This document shows positions 8,268 through 16,240 of a stretch of 64,000 nucleotides of DNA, in pieces. Under the pieces are notes generated by a model. It saw only the letters and a program-made list of their open reading frames with translations. It ran no database searches and was not told the DNA's origin. Made by a program: the position numbers and the translations under genes. The stretch's first letter is position 1, and each line of letters begins with the position of its first letter. This stretch comes from Lawsonibacter celer (GTDB taxonomy: Bacteria; Bacillota; Clostridia; Oscillospirales; Oscillospiraceae). The stretch lies in assembly GCF_014281125.1 (NCBI RefSeq), contig NZ_JACOEA010000001.1, positions 914,783 through 978,782 of the forward strand, given 5' to 3'.

Positions 8268-8296
8268 ATTTTACGGGGCTGCGCCCGGCCTGTCAA
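8268..8296 (-). promoter_or_regulatory. Promoter of the XRE gene
   Basis: On the minus strand TTGACA (8291-8296) and TAAAAT (8268-8273) are spaced by 17 bases, placing the start of transcription shortly before the AAGGAGG site. Confidence 0.75.
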
Positions 8297-8345
8297 TCGA
8301 CCAGCAGTAGAGTCCTTCTCCTCCACGGCTTTGCGCCAGCGGTAT

Positions 8346-9671
8346 TCAGCCGCCCTTCCGGCGCAGGAGCACCACCACAACCACCGGCAGAAGGATCACC
8401 AGGGAGGACATAATGGTGGTGAACCACACCATCGGGTCCCCGCCGGAGAGGATCTGCACAATGGAAAGGATGGAGGCCAGAATGGACACCATACCGAACA
8501 GAGTCAGCACCCATGCCACCGTATCATTGCGGGCCGTCTCAATCTCCTGCTGGTGTTCCACCAGAATATTCAGCTTATGGCTGATATCCTCGATAGCCGC
8601 CGGCACCCCATTGGTCTCAATCACCGCCTGATAGATGCGCTTGACGTTGTGCCAGCGGGAGAGATTGGCCGGGTCGACCGTCCCGTAGGCCCGGAATTCC
8701 AGCAGCAGCCGCTTGAGGGCCCGCAGCTCTTTCATCCGCTTTTTATCCACCGCCGCGATCAGCTGGGTAAAGCGCAGGCAGGTGTATTTTTCGTACAGCG
8801 CCGTCAGAACCAGCGGCAGGCCGTCCTGAGCCTGGGTCTCCATCTCCTCCGCCAGGTCCATGCCCTCATCGGCCACGGCGTAGGAAATGGTCTGGGAGGA
8901 GACACAGCACCCCCAGCGGTAGGAGCCCCGGGTCTGGTCCTTCAGGGCGTACACATAGCGCACGTCCTCCTCCGAACCGTCCTCCGCCGGGGTGTCCAGC
9001 GGGCTTCTCTGGTGCAGGTTGAAGGTAACCTGCTTCAGCGCCTCCAGGGTGCGGAAGCGCTGGGACACCACCGCGACGGTATACACATAGGCCTCCAACA
9101 GCAGCCGGCTGTCCGGGAAAAAACTACGCAGCCCGGCCCGCCCACACAGGTCCAGAACCCGCTTGTCCAGGGAAAAGGAGCGTACTCCTCCGTCTGCGTC
9201 CAGGCAGCGGTAGGCCACGCCGTTCTCCGCATAGCCCAGGCGGCAGATGCGGTCAAGCGTCTCTATTTGGGAAAAGGTGAGCCCCAGGCACAAAAAGGCC
9301 ACCCGCGTATGGAACAGGTACAGATAGGAATTGCACCAGTCAAACTCGCCCTCCGTCCCGTCCTCATCCCGGACCGTAAAGCCATGGGCCCCGGGCAGCT
9401 GCGTACCGAAGAGCTGCTCCAGCAGCACCGTCCGCGCCAGCTCGTAGCAGGCCCCCACCGGCTCCCCCTCTCCCTCGTTGAGCATGGCCTTGACGGTCTC
9501 GGTCAGGTCTGTGGTCGCAATCCTCCGGCGCCGGCAGGTCCGGGCCAGCCAGTCCTCGTCCACCTCCCCCTCCTCATACTTGAGCGGGATGATCAGATAG
9601 CTGCCGAGTTTCCCCTGCCGCAGCATGGATTTCAGCTGGGAAAATTCCTGCGCGCAACGAAGCTCTTCCAT
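8346..9671 (-). CDS. Uncharacterised protein with two C-terminal membrane helices (CorA-like layout)
   Basis: This 441-residue protein is not closely recognised. A long soluble N-terminal part (1-370) ends in an amphipathic helical stretch, followed by two hydrophobic helices (VAWVLTLFGMVSILASILSI and FTTIMSSLVILLPVVVVVLL) and a basic tail LRRKGG. This is the topology of CorA-type ion channels, but the GMN motif expected between the helices is absent (the loop reads SGGDPMVW). ATG 9671 is set by GGGGAGAG upstream; the open frame continues far upstream across ilvD on the opposite strand, which is a high-GC artefact. It lies divergent from ilvD with a large dyad between them. Confidence 0.65.
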   Translation of the reverse strand: MEELRCAQEFSQLKSMLRQGKLGSYLIIPLKYEEGEVDEDWLARTCRRRRIATTDLTETVKAMLNEGEGEPVGACYELARTVLLEQLFGTQLPGAHGFTVRDEDGTEGEFDWCNSYLYLFHTRVAFLCLGLTFSQIETLDRICRLGYAENGVAYRCLDADGGVRSFSLDKRVLDLCGRAGLRSFFPDSRLLLEAYVYTVAVVSQRFRTLEALKQVTFNLHQRSPLDTPAEDGSEEDVRYVYALKDQTRGSYRWGCCVSSQTISYAVADEGMDLAEEMETQAQDGLPLVLTALYEKYTCLRFTQLIAAVDKKRMKELRALKRLLLEFRAYGTVDPANLSRWHNVKRIYQAVIETNGVPAAIEDISHKLNILVEHQQEIETARNDTVAWVLTLFGMVSILASILSIVQILSGGDPMVWFTTIMSSLVILLPVVVVVLLRRKGG

Positions 9672-9700
9672 ATAGCATCTCTCCCCGTCTTTTCTCTGCC

Positions 9701-9739
9701 CCATGATACCACAAATGCTTTTTGTCTGCGGTATCATGG
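9701..9739. repeat. Inverted repeat between the CorA-like gene and ilvD
   Basis: A perfect 10-base inverted repeat (CCATGATACC at 9701-9710, GGTATCATGG at 9730-9739) contains an inner ACAAA/TTTGT pair. It lies in the leader of the leftward gene. It may be an operator or an RNA hairpin; it lacks a T run on either side. Confidence 0.5.
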
Positions 9740-9850
9740 CGTCGTCCGCGCTTCCGCCCGCAGGGCGGGAGCGGATCGCGCCAGACAGCTGGCAAAACGT
9801 CCGCTTTGCGGCTATTTTACCATGTCCCCCGCCGGGCGGCAACTCCGCTC

Positions 9851-9879
9851 TTGCGGTTTGCCTCCGATTATAGTAGAAT
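9851..9879 (+). promoter_or_regulatory. Promoter of ilvD
   Basis: TTGCGG (9851-9856) and TAGAAT (9874-9879) are spaced by 17 bases, about 40 bases before the ilvD start. No T-box or leader peptide was recognised. Confidence 0.5.
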
Positions 9880-9917
9880 AGCGTCAATATCCTCAAGTCA
9901 TAAGGAGGTCCTTTCCG

Positions 9918-11579
9918 ATGCGCAGCGATAACGTTACCAAAGGCATCCCCGCCGCACCCAACCGCTCCCTGTTCTACGCCCTGGGCTATACCAAGGAGGA
10001 GTTGGAGCGCCCCCTCATCGGTGTGGTGTGCTCTTACAATGAGATCGTCCCCGGCCACATGAACCTGGACAAGATTGCCGAGGCCGTCAAGGCCGGCGTG
10101 CGGGCCGCTGGCGGCACCCCAGTGGAATTCCCCGCCATCGCCGTGTGCGACGGCATCGCCATGGGCCACGTGGGTATGAAGTACAGTCTGGTCACCCGGG
10201 ACCTGATCGCCGACTCCACCGAGGCCATGGCCATGGCCCACCAGTTCGACGGGCTGGTGATGATCCCTAACTGTGACAAGAACGTCCCCGGCCTGCTCAT
10301 GGCGGCCGCCCGGGTAAACATCCCCACCATCTTCTGCTCCGGCGGCCCCATGCTGGCCGGCCGGCTGAACAACGGCCGGCGCACCTGCCTGAGCCACATG
10401 TTTGAGGCCGTCGGCTCCTACTACGCGGGCAAGCTGGACGAGGAGGGCGTGGAGGAGTATGAGCTCAACGCCTGCCCCACCTGCGGCTCCTGCTCCGGCA
10501 TGTACACCGCCAACTCCATGAACTGCCTGACCGAGGCCATCGGCATGGCCCTGGCCGGCAACGGCACCATCCCGGCGGTCTACTCCGCCCGGCTGCGCCT
10601 GGCCAAGCACGCGGGCATGCAGATCATGGAGCTGGTCAGGCGCGGCATCCGCCCCCGGGACATTATGACCGAGGCCGCCTTCCACAACGCCGACACCGTG
10701 GATATGGCCCTGGGCTGCTCCACCAACACCATGCTCCACCTGCCCGCCATCGCCCACGAGTGCGGCATCGAGCTGTCCCTGGACATGTCCAACGAGATCT
10801 CCTCCCGCACCCCCAACCTGTGCCACCTGGCCCCCGCGGGGGAGACCTATATGGAGGACCTGGATCGGGCGGGCGGTGTCTACGCGGTGATGAAGGAGCT
10901 AACCCGCAAAAACCTGCTGGACACCTCGGTGCTCACTGTCACGGGCAAAACTCTGGCGGAGAACCTGGAGGGCGCGGTCAACCGCGATCCGGAGCTGATC
11001 CGTCCCATTGACAACCCCTACTCCGCCGACGGCGGCATCGCCGTGCTCAAGGGCAACCTAGCCCCCGAGGGCTGCGTGGTCAAGCGCTCCGCCGTGGCCC
11101 CGGAGATGATGGCCCACACCGGCCCCGCCCGGGTCTTTGACAGCGAGGACGACGCCATTCAGGCCATCTACGCCGGCAAAATCGTCCCCGGCGACGTGGT
11201 CATCATTCGCTACGAGGGGCCCAAAGGCGGCCCCGGCATGCGTGAAATGCTCAACCCCACCTCCGCCATCTGCGGCATGGGCCTGGGAGAGAGCGTGGCC
11301 CTCATCACCGACGGCCGCTTCTCCGGCGCCACCCGTGGCGCCGCCATCGGCCATGTCTCCCCCGAGGCGGCCCTGGGCGGACCCATCGCCCTGATTGAAG
11401 AGGGGGACATTGTCTCCATCGACATCCCCGCCTGCCGGATTGAGATGCAGGTGGACGACGCCGTCCTGGCCGCCCGCCGCGCCAAGTGGACCTGTCCAGA
11501 GCCCAAGATCAGGACAGGCTACCTGGCCCGGTACGCCAAGCTGGTCTCCTCCGCCGCCCGGGGCGCGGTGCTGGAATAA
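9918..11579 (+). CDS. ilvD: Dihydroxy-acid dehydratase
   Basis: IlvD dehydrates 2,3-dihydroxy-isovalerate and its methylvalerate homologue to the 2-oxo acids in valine and isoleucine synthesis. The 553-residue length is standard. Iron-sulfur cysteines occur in the expected places ([10 protein letters not shown] near 117 and [18 protein letters not shown] near 185), and the C-terminal [21 protein letters not shown] signature is intact. ATG follows TAAGGAGGTCC. No other ilv or leu genes adjoin it; a TetR gene follows after 28 bases and is probably co-transcribed. The related sugar-acid dehydratases share the fold, but the residue pattern and length favour IlvD. Confidence 0.96.
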   Translation: MRSDNVTKGIPAAPNRSLFYALGYTKEELERPLIGVVCSYNEIVPGHMNLDKIAEAVKAGVRAAGGTPVEFPAIAVCDGIAMGHVGMKYSLVTRDLIADSTEAMAMAHQFDGLVMIPNCDKNVPGLLMAAARVNIPTIFCSGGPMLAGRLNNGRRTCLSHMFEAVGSYYAGKLDEEGVEEYELNACPTCGSCSGMYTANSMNCLTEAIGMALAGNGTIPAVYSARLRLAKHAGMQIMELVRRGIRPRDIMTEAAFHNADTVDMALGCSTNTMLHLPAIAHECGIELSLDMSNEISSRTPNLCHLAPAGETYMEDLDRAGGVYAVMKELTRKNLLDTSVLTVTGKTLAENLEGAVNRDPELIRPIDNPYSADGGIAVLKGNLAPEGCVVKRSAVAPEMMAHTGPARVFDSEDDAIQAIYAGKIVPGDVVIIRYEGPKGGPGMREMLNPTSAICGMGLGESVALITDGRFSGATRGAAIGHVSPEAALGGPIALIEEGDIVSIDIPACRIEMQVDDAVLAARRAKWTCPEPKIRTGYLARYAKLVSSAARGAVLE

Positions 11580-11607
11580 ATTCCAATCGGCATAGGAGGG
11601 TCTTGCT

Positions 11608-12171
11608 TTGTCTCAAACCACCAAGCGCGCGCTGGAGGCTTCCCTCAAACACCTGCTACTGCAAAAGCCGCTGGATAAGATCACCATCAGTGATATTGCG
11701 GAGGACTGCGGCATCAGCCGGATGACCTTTTACTACCACTTCAAGGATATTTACGACCTGATCGAGTGGTCCTGTGTGGAGGATGCCGCCAGGGCCCTGG
11801 AGGGGAAAAAGACCTATAACACCTGGGAGCAGGGCTTTCTTCAGATCTTTGAGGCGGTCCTGGACAACAGGCCCTTTGTCATGAACGTCTATCATTCCGT
11901 TAGCAGGGAGCAGATTGAGCGCTACCTTTACCAGCTGACCTATGACCTGCTCATCGGTGTGGTGGAGGAAAAGGCGGCCGGTATGTCTGTGCGGGATGAG
12001 GACAAAAAGTTTATTGCGGACTTTTATAAATTTGCCTTTGTGGGGCTGATGCTGGACTGGATCAAAAACGGCATGAAGGAGGACCCCCAGTCCATCATTG
12101 ACCGGCTGAGCATTCTGCTCCACGGGAACATTGCCGCCGCGCTGGACCGCTACCGCGCCGACCGCGGTTAA
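11608..12171 (+). CDS. TetR/AcrR-family transcriptional regulator
   Basis: The 187-residue protein has an N-terminal TetR helix-turn-helix (KITISDIAEDCGISRMTFYYHFKDIYDLIEW, about residues 24-54) and a C-terminal ligand domain of the DhaS-like type. Translation starts at TTG 11608 behind AGGAGGG. The gene follows ilvD closely but stands immediately before two related 17-base palindromes and the oleate hydratase gene, so its likely target is oleate hydratase. A fatty acid or acyl-CoA would then be a sensible inducer; that is inference only. Confidence 0.88.
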   Translation: MSQTTKRALEASLKHLLLQKPLDKITISDIAEDCGISRMTFYYHFKDIYDLIEWSCVEDAARALEGKKTYNTWEQGFLQIFEAVLDNRPFVMNVYHSVSREQIERYLYQLTYDLLIGVVEEKAAGMSVRDEDKKFIADFYKFAFVGLMLDWIKNGMKEDPQSIIDRLSILLHGNIAAALDRYRADRG

Positions 12172-12186
12172 ACAAACCGCCCTGTC

Positions 12187-12203
12187 TGTTCAAAGTCTGA
12201 ACA
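12187..12203 (+). promoter_or_regulatory. Palindrome 1, probable TetR operator upstream of oleate hydratase
   Basis: TGTTCAAAGTCTGAACA is a 17-base dyad (outer TGTTCA/TGAACA perfect) located just after the tetR stop codon. It closely resembles the second palindrome 29 bases further on. Confidence 0.55.
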
Positions 12204-12206
12204 ATT

Positions 12207-12241
12207 CCGGCGCCGTGCTCAAAGTTTGAGCACGGCGCCGG
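12207..12241 (+). promoter_or_regulatory. Palindrome 2 inside a 35-base perfect dyad: operator and/or tetR terminator
   Basis: The core TGCTCAAAGTTTGAGCA (12216-12232) repeats palindrome 1 with three changes. It is extended outward by GC-rich arms to a 35-base perfect palindrome with a single central base. As RNA this would be a strong hairpin that could end the ilvD-tetR message, although only a weak T run follows. Confidence 0.55.
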
Positions 12242-12250
12242 TTCTGTTTA

Positions 12251-12279
12251 TTGCCTTACCGTCCTTCTGGTGGCACAAT
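12251..12279 (+). promoter_or_regulatory. Promoter of oleate hydratase
   Basis: TTGCCT (12251-12256) and CACAAT (12274-12279) are spaced by 17 bases, directly downstream of the twin palindromes and about 35 bases before the start codon. Confidence 0.5.
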
Positions 12280-12313
12280 AGGGCCATCAAAAAGAAAACG
12301 GAGGCAATGAACC

Positions 12314-14089
12314 ATGTATTATTCCAGCGGTAATTATGAAGCCTTTGCCCGCCCCCGGAAGCCGGAGGGCGTGGACGGGAAGTCGGCCTATATCATCGGC
12401 AGCGGCTTGGCTGCCTTGGCGGCCGCCTGCTTCCTAGTCCGGGACGGTCAGATGAAGGGCGAGCACGTGCATATTCTGGAGAAAGACTCCATCCCAGGCG
12501 GTGCCTGCGACGGCTACAAATATGAAAATGTGGGCTATGTGATGCGGGGCGGCCGGGAGATGGACAACCACTTTGAGTGTATGTGGGATCTGTTCCGCTC
12601 GATCCCCTCCATCGAGACCGAGGGTGTCTCCGTCCTGGACGAGTACTACTGGCTGAACAAGGCCGACCCCAACTACTCCCTGTGCCGGGCCACGGTAGAC
12701 CGGGGACAGGACGCCCACACAGATGGGAAATTTGCCATCTCCGACCGGGGCGCCATGGAGATCATGAAGCTCTTTTTTACCCCCAACGAGCAGCTTCAGG
12801 ACAAGCGCATCACGGATGTGTTTGACGACGAGGTACTCACCTCCAACTTCTGGCTGTACTGGCGCACCATGTTTGCCTTTGAAAACTGGCACTCCGCCCT
12901 GGAAATGAAGCTGTATCTCCAGCGCTTTATCCACCACATCGGCGGGCTGCCCGACTTCAAGGCCCTTCGCTTTACCAAGTACAATCAGTACGAGTCCATG
13001 ATTCTGCCCATGGTCAAGTACCTGGAGGGTTTCGGCGTGCAGTTCCATTACGGCGTGCAGGTCACCAACGTGACCTTTGACTGTGCTGGCGGCAGAAAGC
13101 TGGCTACCGGCATCCAGGTCCTGAGGGATGGAAAGGCGGAGACCATCGGTCTGACGGAAAACGACCTGGTGTTTATCACCAACGGCGGCTGTGTGGAAAA
13201 TTCCTCCATGGGCAGCCAGGATACGCCCGCCGCCTTTCACACCGCGCTCAAGCCCGGCGGAGGCTGGGACATGTGGCGCAAAATTGCCGCCCAAGACCCC
13301 TCCTTCGGTCATCCCGACAAGTTCTGCTCCGACCCGGAGCAGACCAACTGGATGAGCGCCACCGTAGAGACCCTGGACCAAAGGATTATTCCTTACATTA
13401 AAAACATCTGCAAACGGGACCCCTTCACCGGCAAGGTGGTCACCGGCGGCATCGTCACCGTGAAGGACTCCTCCTGGCTGATGAGCTGGACCATCAACCG
13501 CCAGCCCCAGTTCCGCCAGCAGCCTAAGGACCACTGCCTGGTGTGGGTCTATTCCCTGTTCACCGACAAGCCCGGCGATTTTGTCAAAAAGCCCATGCGG
13601 GAGTGCACCGGCAGGGAAATCTGCATGGAGTGGCTCTACCACATCGGCGTGCCGCTGGATGAAATCGAGGACATGGCCGCCCACAGCGCCAACACCGTGC
13701 CGGTGATGATGCCCTATATCGACGCCTTCTTTATGCCCCGCGCCTACGGCGACCGGCCCGACGTGGTTCCGGAGGGCGCTGTGAACTTCGCCTTCCTGGG
13801 TCAGTTCGCCGAGACCAAGCGGGACACCATCTTCACCACCGAGTATTCCATCCGCACTGGCATGGAGGCAGTCTATACCCTTCTGAATGTGGACCGGGGT
13901 GTGCCTGAGGTATGGGGCAGCGTCTATGATATCCGCGATCTTCTCAACGCCACGGTGCAACTGCGCGACGGCAGAAAGCTCACAGATATGGATCTGGGCT
14001 TCAAGGAGAAGCTGGTTTTGAAGGAGGCTCTGAAGAAAATCGAGGGCACCGAGCTGGAAAAGCTGCTCAAGGAATATCAGGTCATATGA
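12314..14089 (+). CDS. ohyA: Oleate hydratase (myosin-cross-reactive antigen family)
   Basis: This FAD enzyme adds water to the cis-9 double bond of oleic or linoleic acid, giving 10-hydroxystearate type products and detoxifying unsaturated fatty acids. The 591 residues match the family length. Visible signatures are the FAD-binding GSGLAALAAA at 29-38, GGACDGYKY and RGGREMDNHFECMWDLF after it, and the long conserved FTPNEQL and KYNQYES regions. ATG 12314 follows GGAGGCAATGAACC. The preceding TetR gene and two palindromes suggest induction by fatty acids. It is a single-gene unit ended by a bidirectional terminator. Confidence 0.96.
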   Translation: MYYSSGNYEAFARPRKPEGVDGKSAYIIGSGLAALAAACFLVRDGQMKGEHVHILEKDSIPGGACDGYKYENVGYVMRGGREMDNHFECMWDLFRSIPSIETEGVSVLDEYYWLNKADPNYSLCRATVDRGQDAHTDGKFAISDRGAMEIMKLFFTPNEQLQDKRITDVFDDEVLTSNFWLYWRTMFAFENWHSALEMKLYLQRFIHHIGGLPDFKALRFTKYNQYESMILPMVKYLEGFGVQFHYGVQVTNVTFDCAGGRKLATGIQVLRDGKAETIGLTENDLVFITNGGCVENSSMGSQDTPAAFHTALKPGGGWDMWRKIAAQDPSFGHPDKFCSDPEQTNWMSATVETLDQRIIPYIKNICKRDPFTGKVVTGGIVTVKDSSWLMSWTINRQPQFRQQPKDHCLVWVYSLFTDKPGDFVKKPMRECTGREICMEWLYHIGVPLDEIEDMAAHSANTVPVMMPYIDAFFMPRAYGDRPDVVPEGAVNFAFLGQFAETKRDTIFTTEYSIRTGMEAVYTLLNVDRGVPEVWGSVYDIRDLLNATVQLRDGRKLTDMDLGFKEKLVLKEALKKIEGTELEKLLKEYQVI

Positions 14090-14175
14090 CCAATCAAAAA
14101 ACTTAGGGCAGGAAGCTCCCTATCTTCTGTCGTAACAACTGCAATAACGATGCTCTATAGGTTCTAGGGTAAAAA

Positions 14176-14210
14176 GAAGACCTCCAGCTTAGCCGGAGGT
14201 CTTCCTCTTT
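14176..14210. terminator. Bidirectional terminator between ohyA and the leftward acyl-CoA operon
   Basis: A 10-base-pair stem (GAAGACCTCC / GGAGGTCTTC) has AAAAA on its left and a T-rich stretch on its right, so it can stop both converging transcripts. Confidence 0.8.
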
Positions 14211-14224
14211 TTAATACTTTTAGT

Positions 14225-15367
14225 TTAGCGGAAAAGGGCGCCACTGATAACTAGCTTCTGAATCTCGTTGGTACCCTCGTAGATCTGGGTGATCTTGGCA
14301 TCGCGCATCATGCGCTCCACATGATAGTCCTTCATGTAGCCGTTGCCGCCCAGCATCTGGACAGCCTCGGTGGTCACCTTCATGGCGATGTTGGTGCAAG
14401 TCATCTTGGCCATGGCAGCAGGCACGGTATAGGGCTTGCCCTCTTCCTTGCAGATAGCGGCCTTGTAGAGCATCAGCTCAGCAGTCTCAATGTCGGTCTT
14501 CAGCTCGGCCATCTTGAAGGCCAGGTACTGCTGCTTGCTGATGGGCTTACCAAACTGCTCACGCTCCATCATGTACTTGCGGGCGATCTCGAAAGCGCCC
14601 TTAGCCAGACCCAGGCCCTGAGCAGCAACGCCGATACGACCTCCGTCCAGAGTCTTCATGGCCAGCTTGAAGCCCTCGCCGGGCTTGGCTATCATGTTCT
14701 CAGCAGGAACGCGCACATTCTCCAGATGCATATCAGAAACAGGAGCGGTACGGATACCCATCTTGTTCTCGATAACGCCTACGGTGAAGCCGGGAGTACC
14801 CTTCTCAACCACAAAAGCGGCCATACCCTTGGTGCCCAGAGCGGGATCGGTCAGGGCGTACACCACGGTGTAGTCAGCCAGAGGGCCGTTGGTGTTGAAG
14901 CACTTTGAGCCGTTGATGATGTAGCTGTCGCCATCCTGAACAGCAACAGTGCGCTGGCCGGCGGCATCGGAACCGGCGGTGTGCTCTGTTAGACCGAAGG
15001 AACCGATCTTCTTGCCGTAAGTGATGGGAGCCAAGTACTTCTTCTTGATCTCGTCAGGGGCGGAGGAGTTCATGATGCTACCGCCATACAAGGAGGTATC
15101 CACAGAGAAGGAGATGCCGAAAGCGGCGTCAACCTTGGAAATCTCCTCCACAGCCAGTATGTAACTGAGATAGCTGCCGCCCATGCCTCCCAACTCAGTA
15201 GGGTAAGGCAGGCCGTAGATGCCGGTCTCGCCCAGCTTGCGGAACTGCTCCATGGGGAACTCGCTGGCGGCGTCACGCTCACGAACCTGGGGGAGGAGCT
15301 CCTTTTCAGCAAACTCGCGGGCCAGAGCCTGAATCTGCTTCTGCTCTTGTGTCAACTCAAAATTCAT
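14225..15367 (-). CDS. Acyl-CoA dehydrogenase, butyryl-CoA dehydrogenase type
   Basis: This 380-residue flavoenzyme oxidises short acyl-CoA to enoyl-CoA or, in clostridial electron bifurcation with Etf, runs the reverse reaction. The family signatures are complete: FGLTEHTAGSDAAGQ for FAD/substrate, GAFEIARKYMMEREQFGKPI, and the catalytic glutamate E364 in YEGTNEI. It is the last gene of the leftward operon that starts at the TetR/KAS III-like genes. No etfAB genes adjoin it. An equally long, very similar paralogue sits at 29966-31108. Its codons contain more A and T in third position than neighbouring genes, which may reflect high expression. Chain-length preference is not certain. Confidence 0.92.
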   Translation of the reverse strand: MNFELTQEQKQIQALAREFAEKELLPQVRERDAASEFPMEQFRKLGETGIYGLPYPTELGGMGGSYLSYILAVEEISKVDAAFGISFSVDTSLYGGSIMNSSAPDEIKKKYLAPITYGKKIGSFGLTEHTAGSDAAGQRTVAVQDGDSYIINGSKCFNTNGPLADYTVVYALTDPALGTKGMAAFVVEKGTPGFTVGVIENKMGIRTAPVSDMHLENVRVPAENMIAKPGEGFKLAMKTLDGGRIGVAAQGLGLAKGAFEIARKYMMEREQFGKPISKQQYLAFKMAELKTDIETAELMLYKAAICKEEGKPYTVPAAMAKMTCTNIAMKVTTEAVQMLGGNGYMKDYHVERMMRDAKITQIYEGTNEIQKLVISGALFR

Positions 15368-15409
15368 AGTTATTTCCTTTCTCGTCCGGTTTCATACCGT
15401 CCATTAAAA

Positions 15410-16225
15410 CTAGATAAACTTGAAGTCCAGGATACTTGCGTTGGTAAATCCCAACAACAACGAGGTCATCAACTCCGGTCTTTCATACATAGAGGCATGT
15501 CCGCTGTTGGGGATCACCATATGGCGACTGTTCGGAATCTGGGAAACCAGGAACCGCTGCTCCTCCACGGGGATGAGGTAATCGTACTCACTAGACACCA
15601 CCAGGGTGGGGGCCTCGATACGCGGCAACTCTTCCCGGATGTCGTAGCCCACACCGCTATTTGTCAGGCGGACCATCCCCTCCAAGAAGGCTCTGTCGTG
15701 GAAGAGGGGGGTGAGGGCCACCCTGCGCCGTTCCATCCATGCATTTTCCCGGGTATAAAAATCCGGAGAATAGATGATCGGGATGGTGGCAAGGTAAAAG
15801 GCGTCGCCGTCATATGCCGCCTTGTTCCACGACTCCCCAATATCCCGCAGCCACGGGCTGGTCCACGCAGTAGTGTTGAACAGGAGCAACCTGTCCAGAC
15901 GATGGGGATACTTGAGAGCAAATTGGAGGGCGATTTTTCCGCCGTAAGAATAGCCCATGATGTTAGCCTGTTTCACATTCAAATGGTCCAGCAGCGCCAG
16001 GACAAGTTCCACCTGGAGGTCCTGCTCATAGGGTCCATCTGCCCGGTCCGACCGGCCCTGATCGAGAAAATCCATAAATATCAGGCGATTCTGGGCCGAC
16101 CAGGCCTCCACATATGCTTCCCAGCTTCTGACGGACATCATGATGCCATTGAGGATGAGCAGGGGCTTTCCAGCCCCGTGCTCCTCATAGTAGATTTGCT
16201 TTCCATTAAAGTTTAGATAGGGCAA
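15410..16225 (-). CDS. Alpha/beta hydrolase
   Basis: The 271-residue protein has the alpha/beta hydrolase core. The oxyanion segment LLILNGIMMSVRSWE lies near residue 23, the nucleophile elbow is G-Y-S-Y-G (about 92-96), an acidic residue follows in SSEYDYLIP, and the catalytic histidine is in NSGHASMYERP. It lacks a signal peptide and should be cytoplasmic. Its place between an acyl-CoA dehydrogenase and a LivK-type binding protein suggests that it hydrolyses a thioester, ester or carbon-carbon bond in the same pathway, but the substrate cannot be read. Spacing to both neighbours is under 45 bases, so it is in the operon. Confidence 0.85.
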   Translation of the reverse strand: MPYLNFNGKQIYYEEHGAGKPLLILNGIMMSVRSWEAYVEAWSAQNRLIFMDFLDQGRSDRADGPYEQDLQVELVLALLDHLNVKQANIMGYSYGGKIALQFALKYPHRLDRLLLFNTTAWTSPWLRDIGESWNKAAYDGDAFYLATIPIIYSPDFYTRENAWMERRRVALTPLFHDRAFLEGMVRLTNSGVGYDIREELPRIEAPTLVVSSEYDYLIPVEEQRFLVSQIPNSRHMVIPNSGHASMYERPELMTSLLLGFTNASILDFKFI

Positions 16226-16240
16226 AGTTCTTCACCAACC

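Noticed and set aside
8055..9881. A 608-residue plus-strand frame opposite the CorA-like gene
   Set aside because: The minus-strand gene has a good ribosome site, membrane helices and a normal residue mix; the plus frame has none of these.
9672..10826. N-terminal extension of the CorA-like protein into the ilvD region
   Set aside because: It runs antisense through ilvD, which is certain. The ATG at 9671 has its own ribosome site.
12207..12241. A mobile element end, suggested by the perfect 35-base palindrome
   Set aside because: No transposase, partner repeat or target duplication is present; operator or terminator explains it better.
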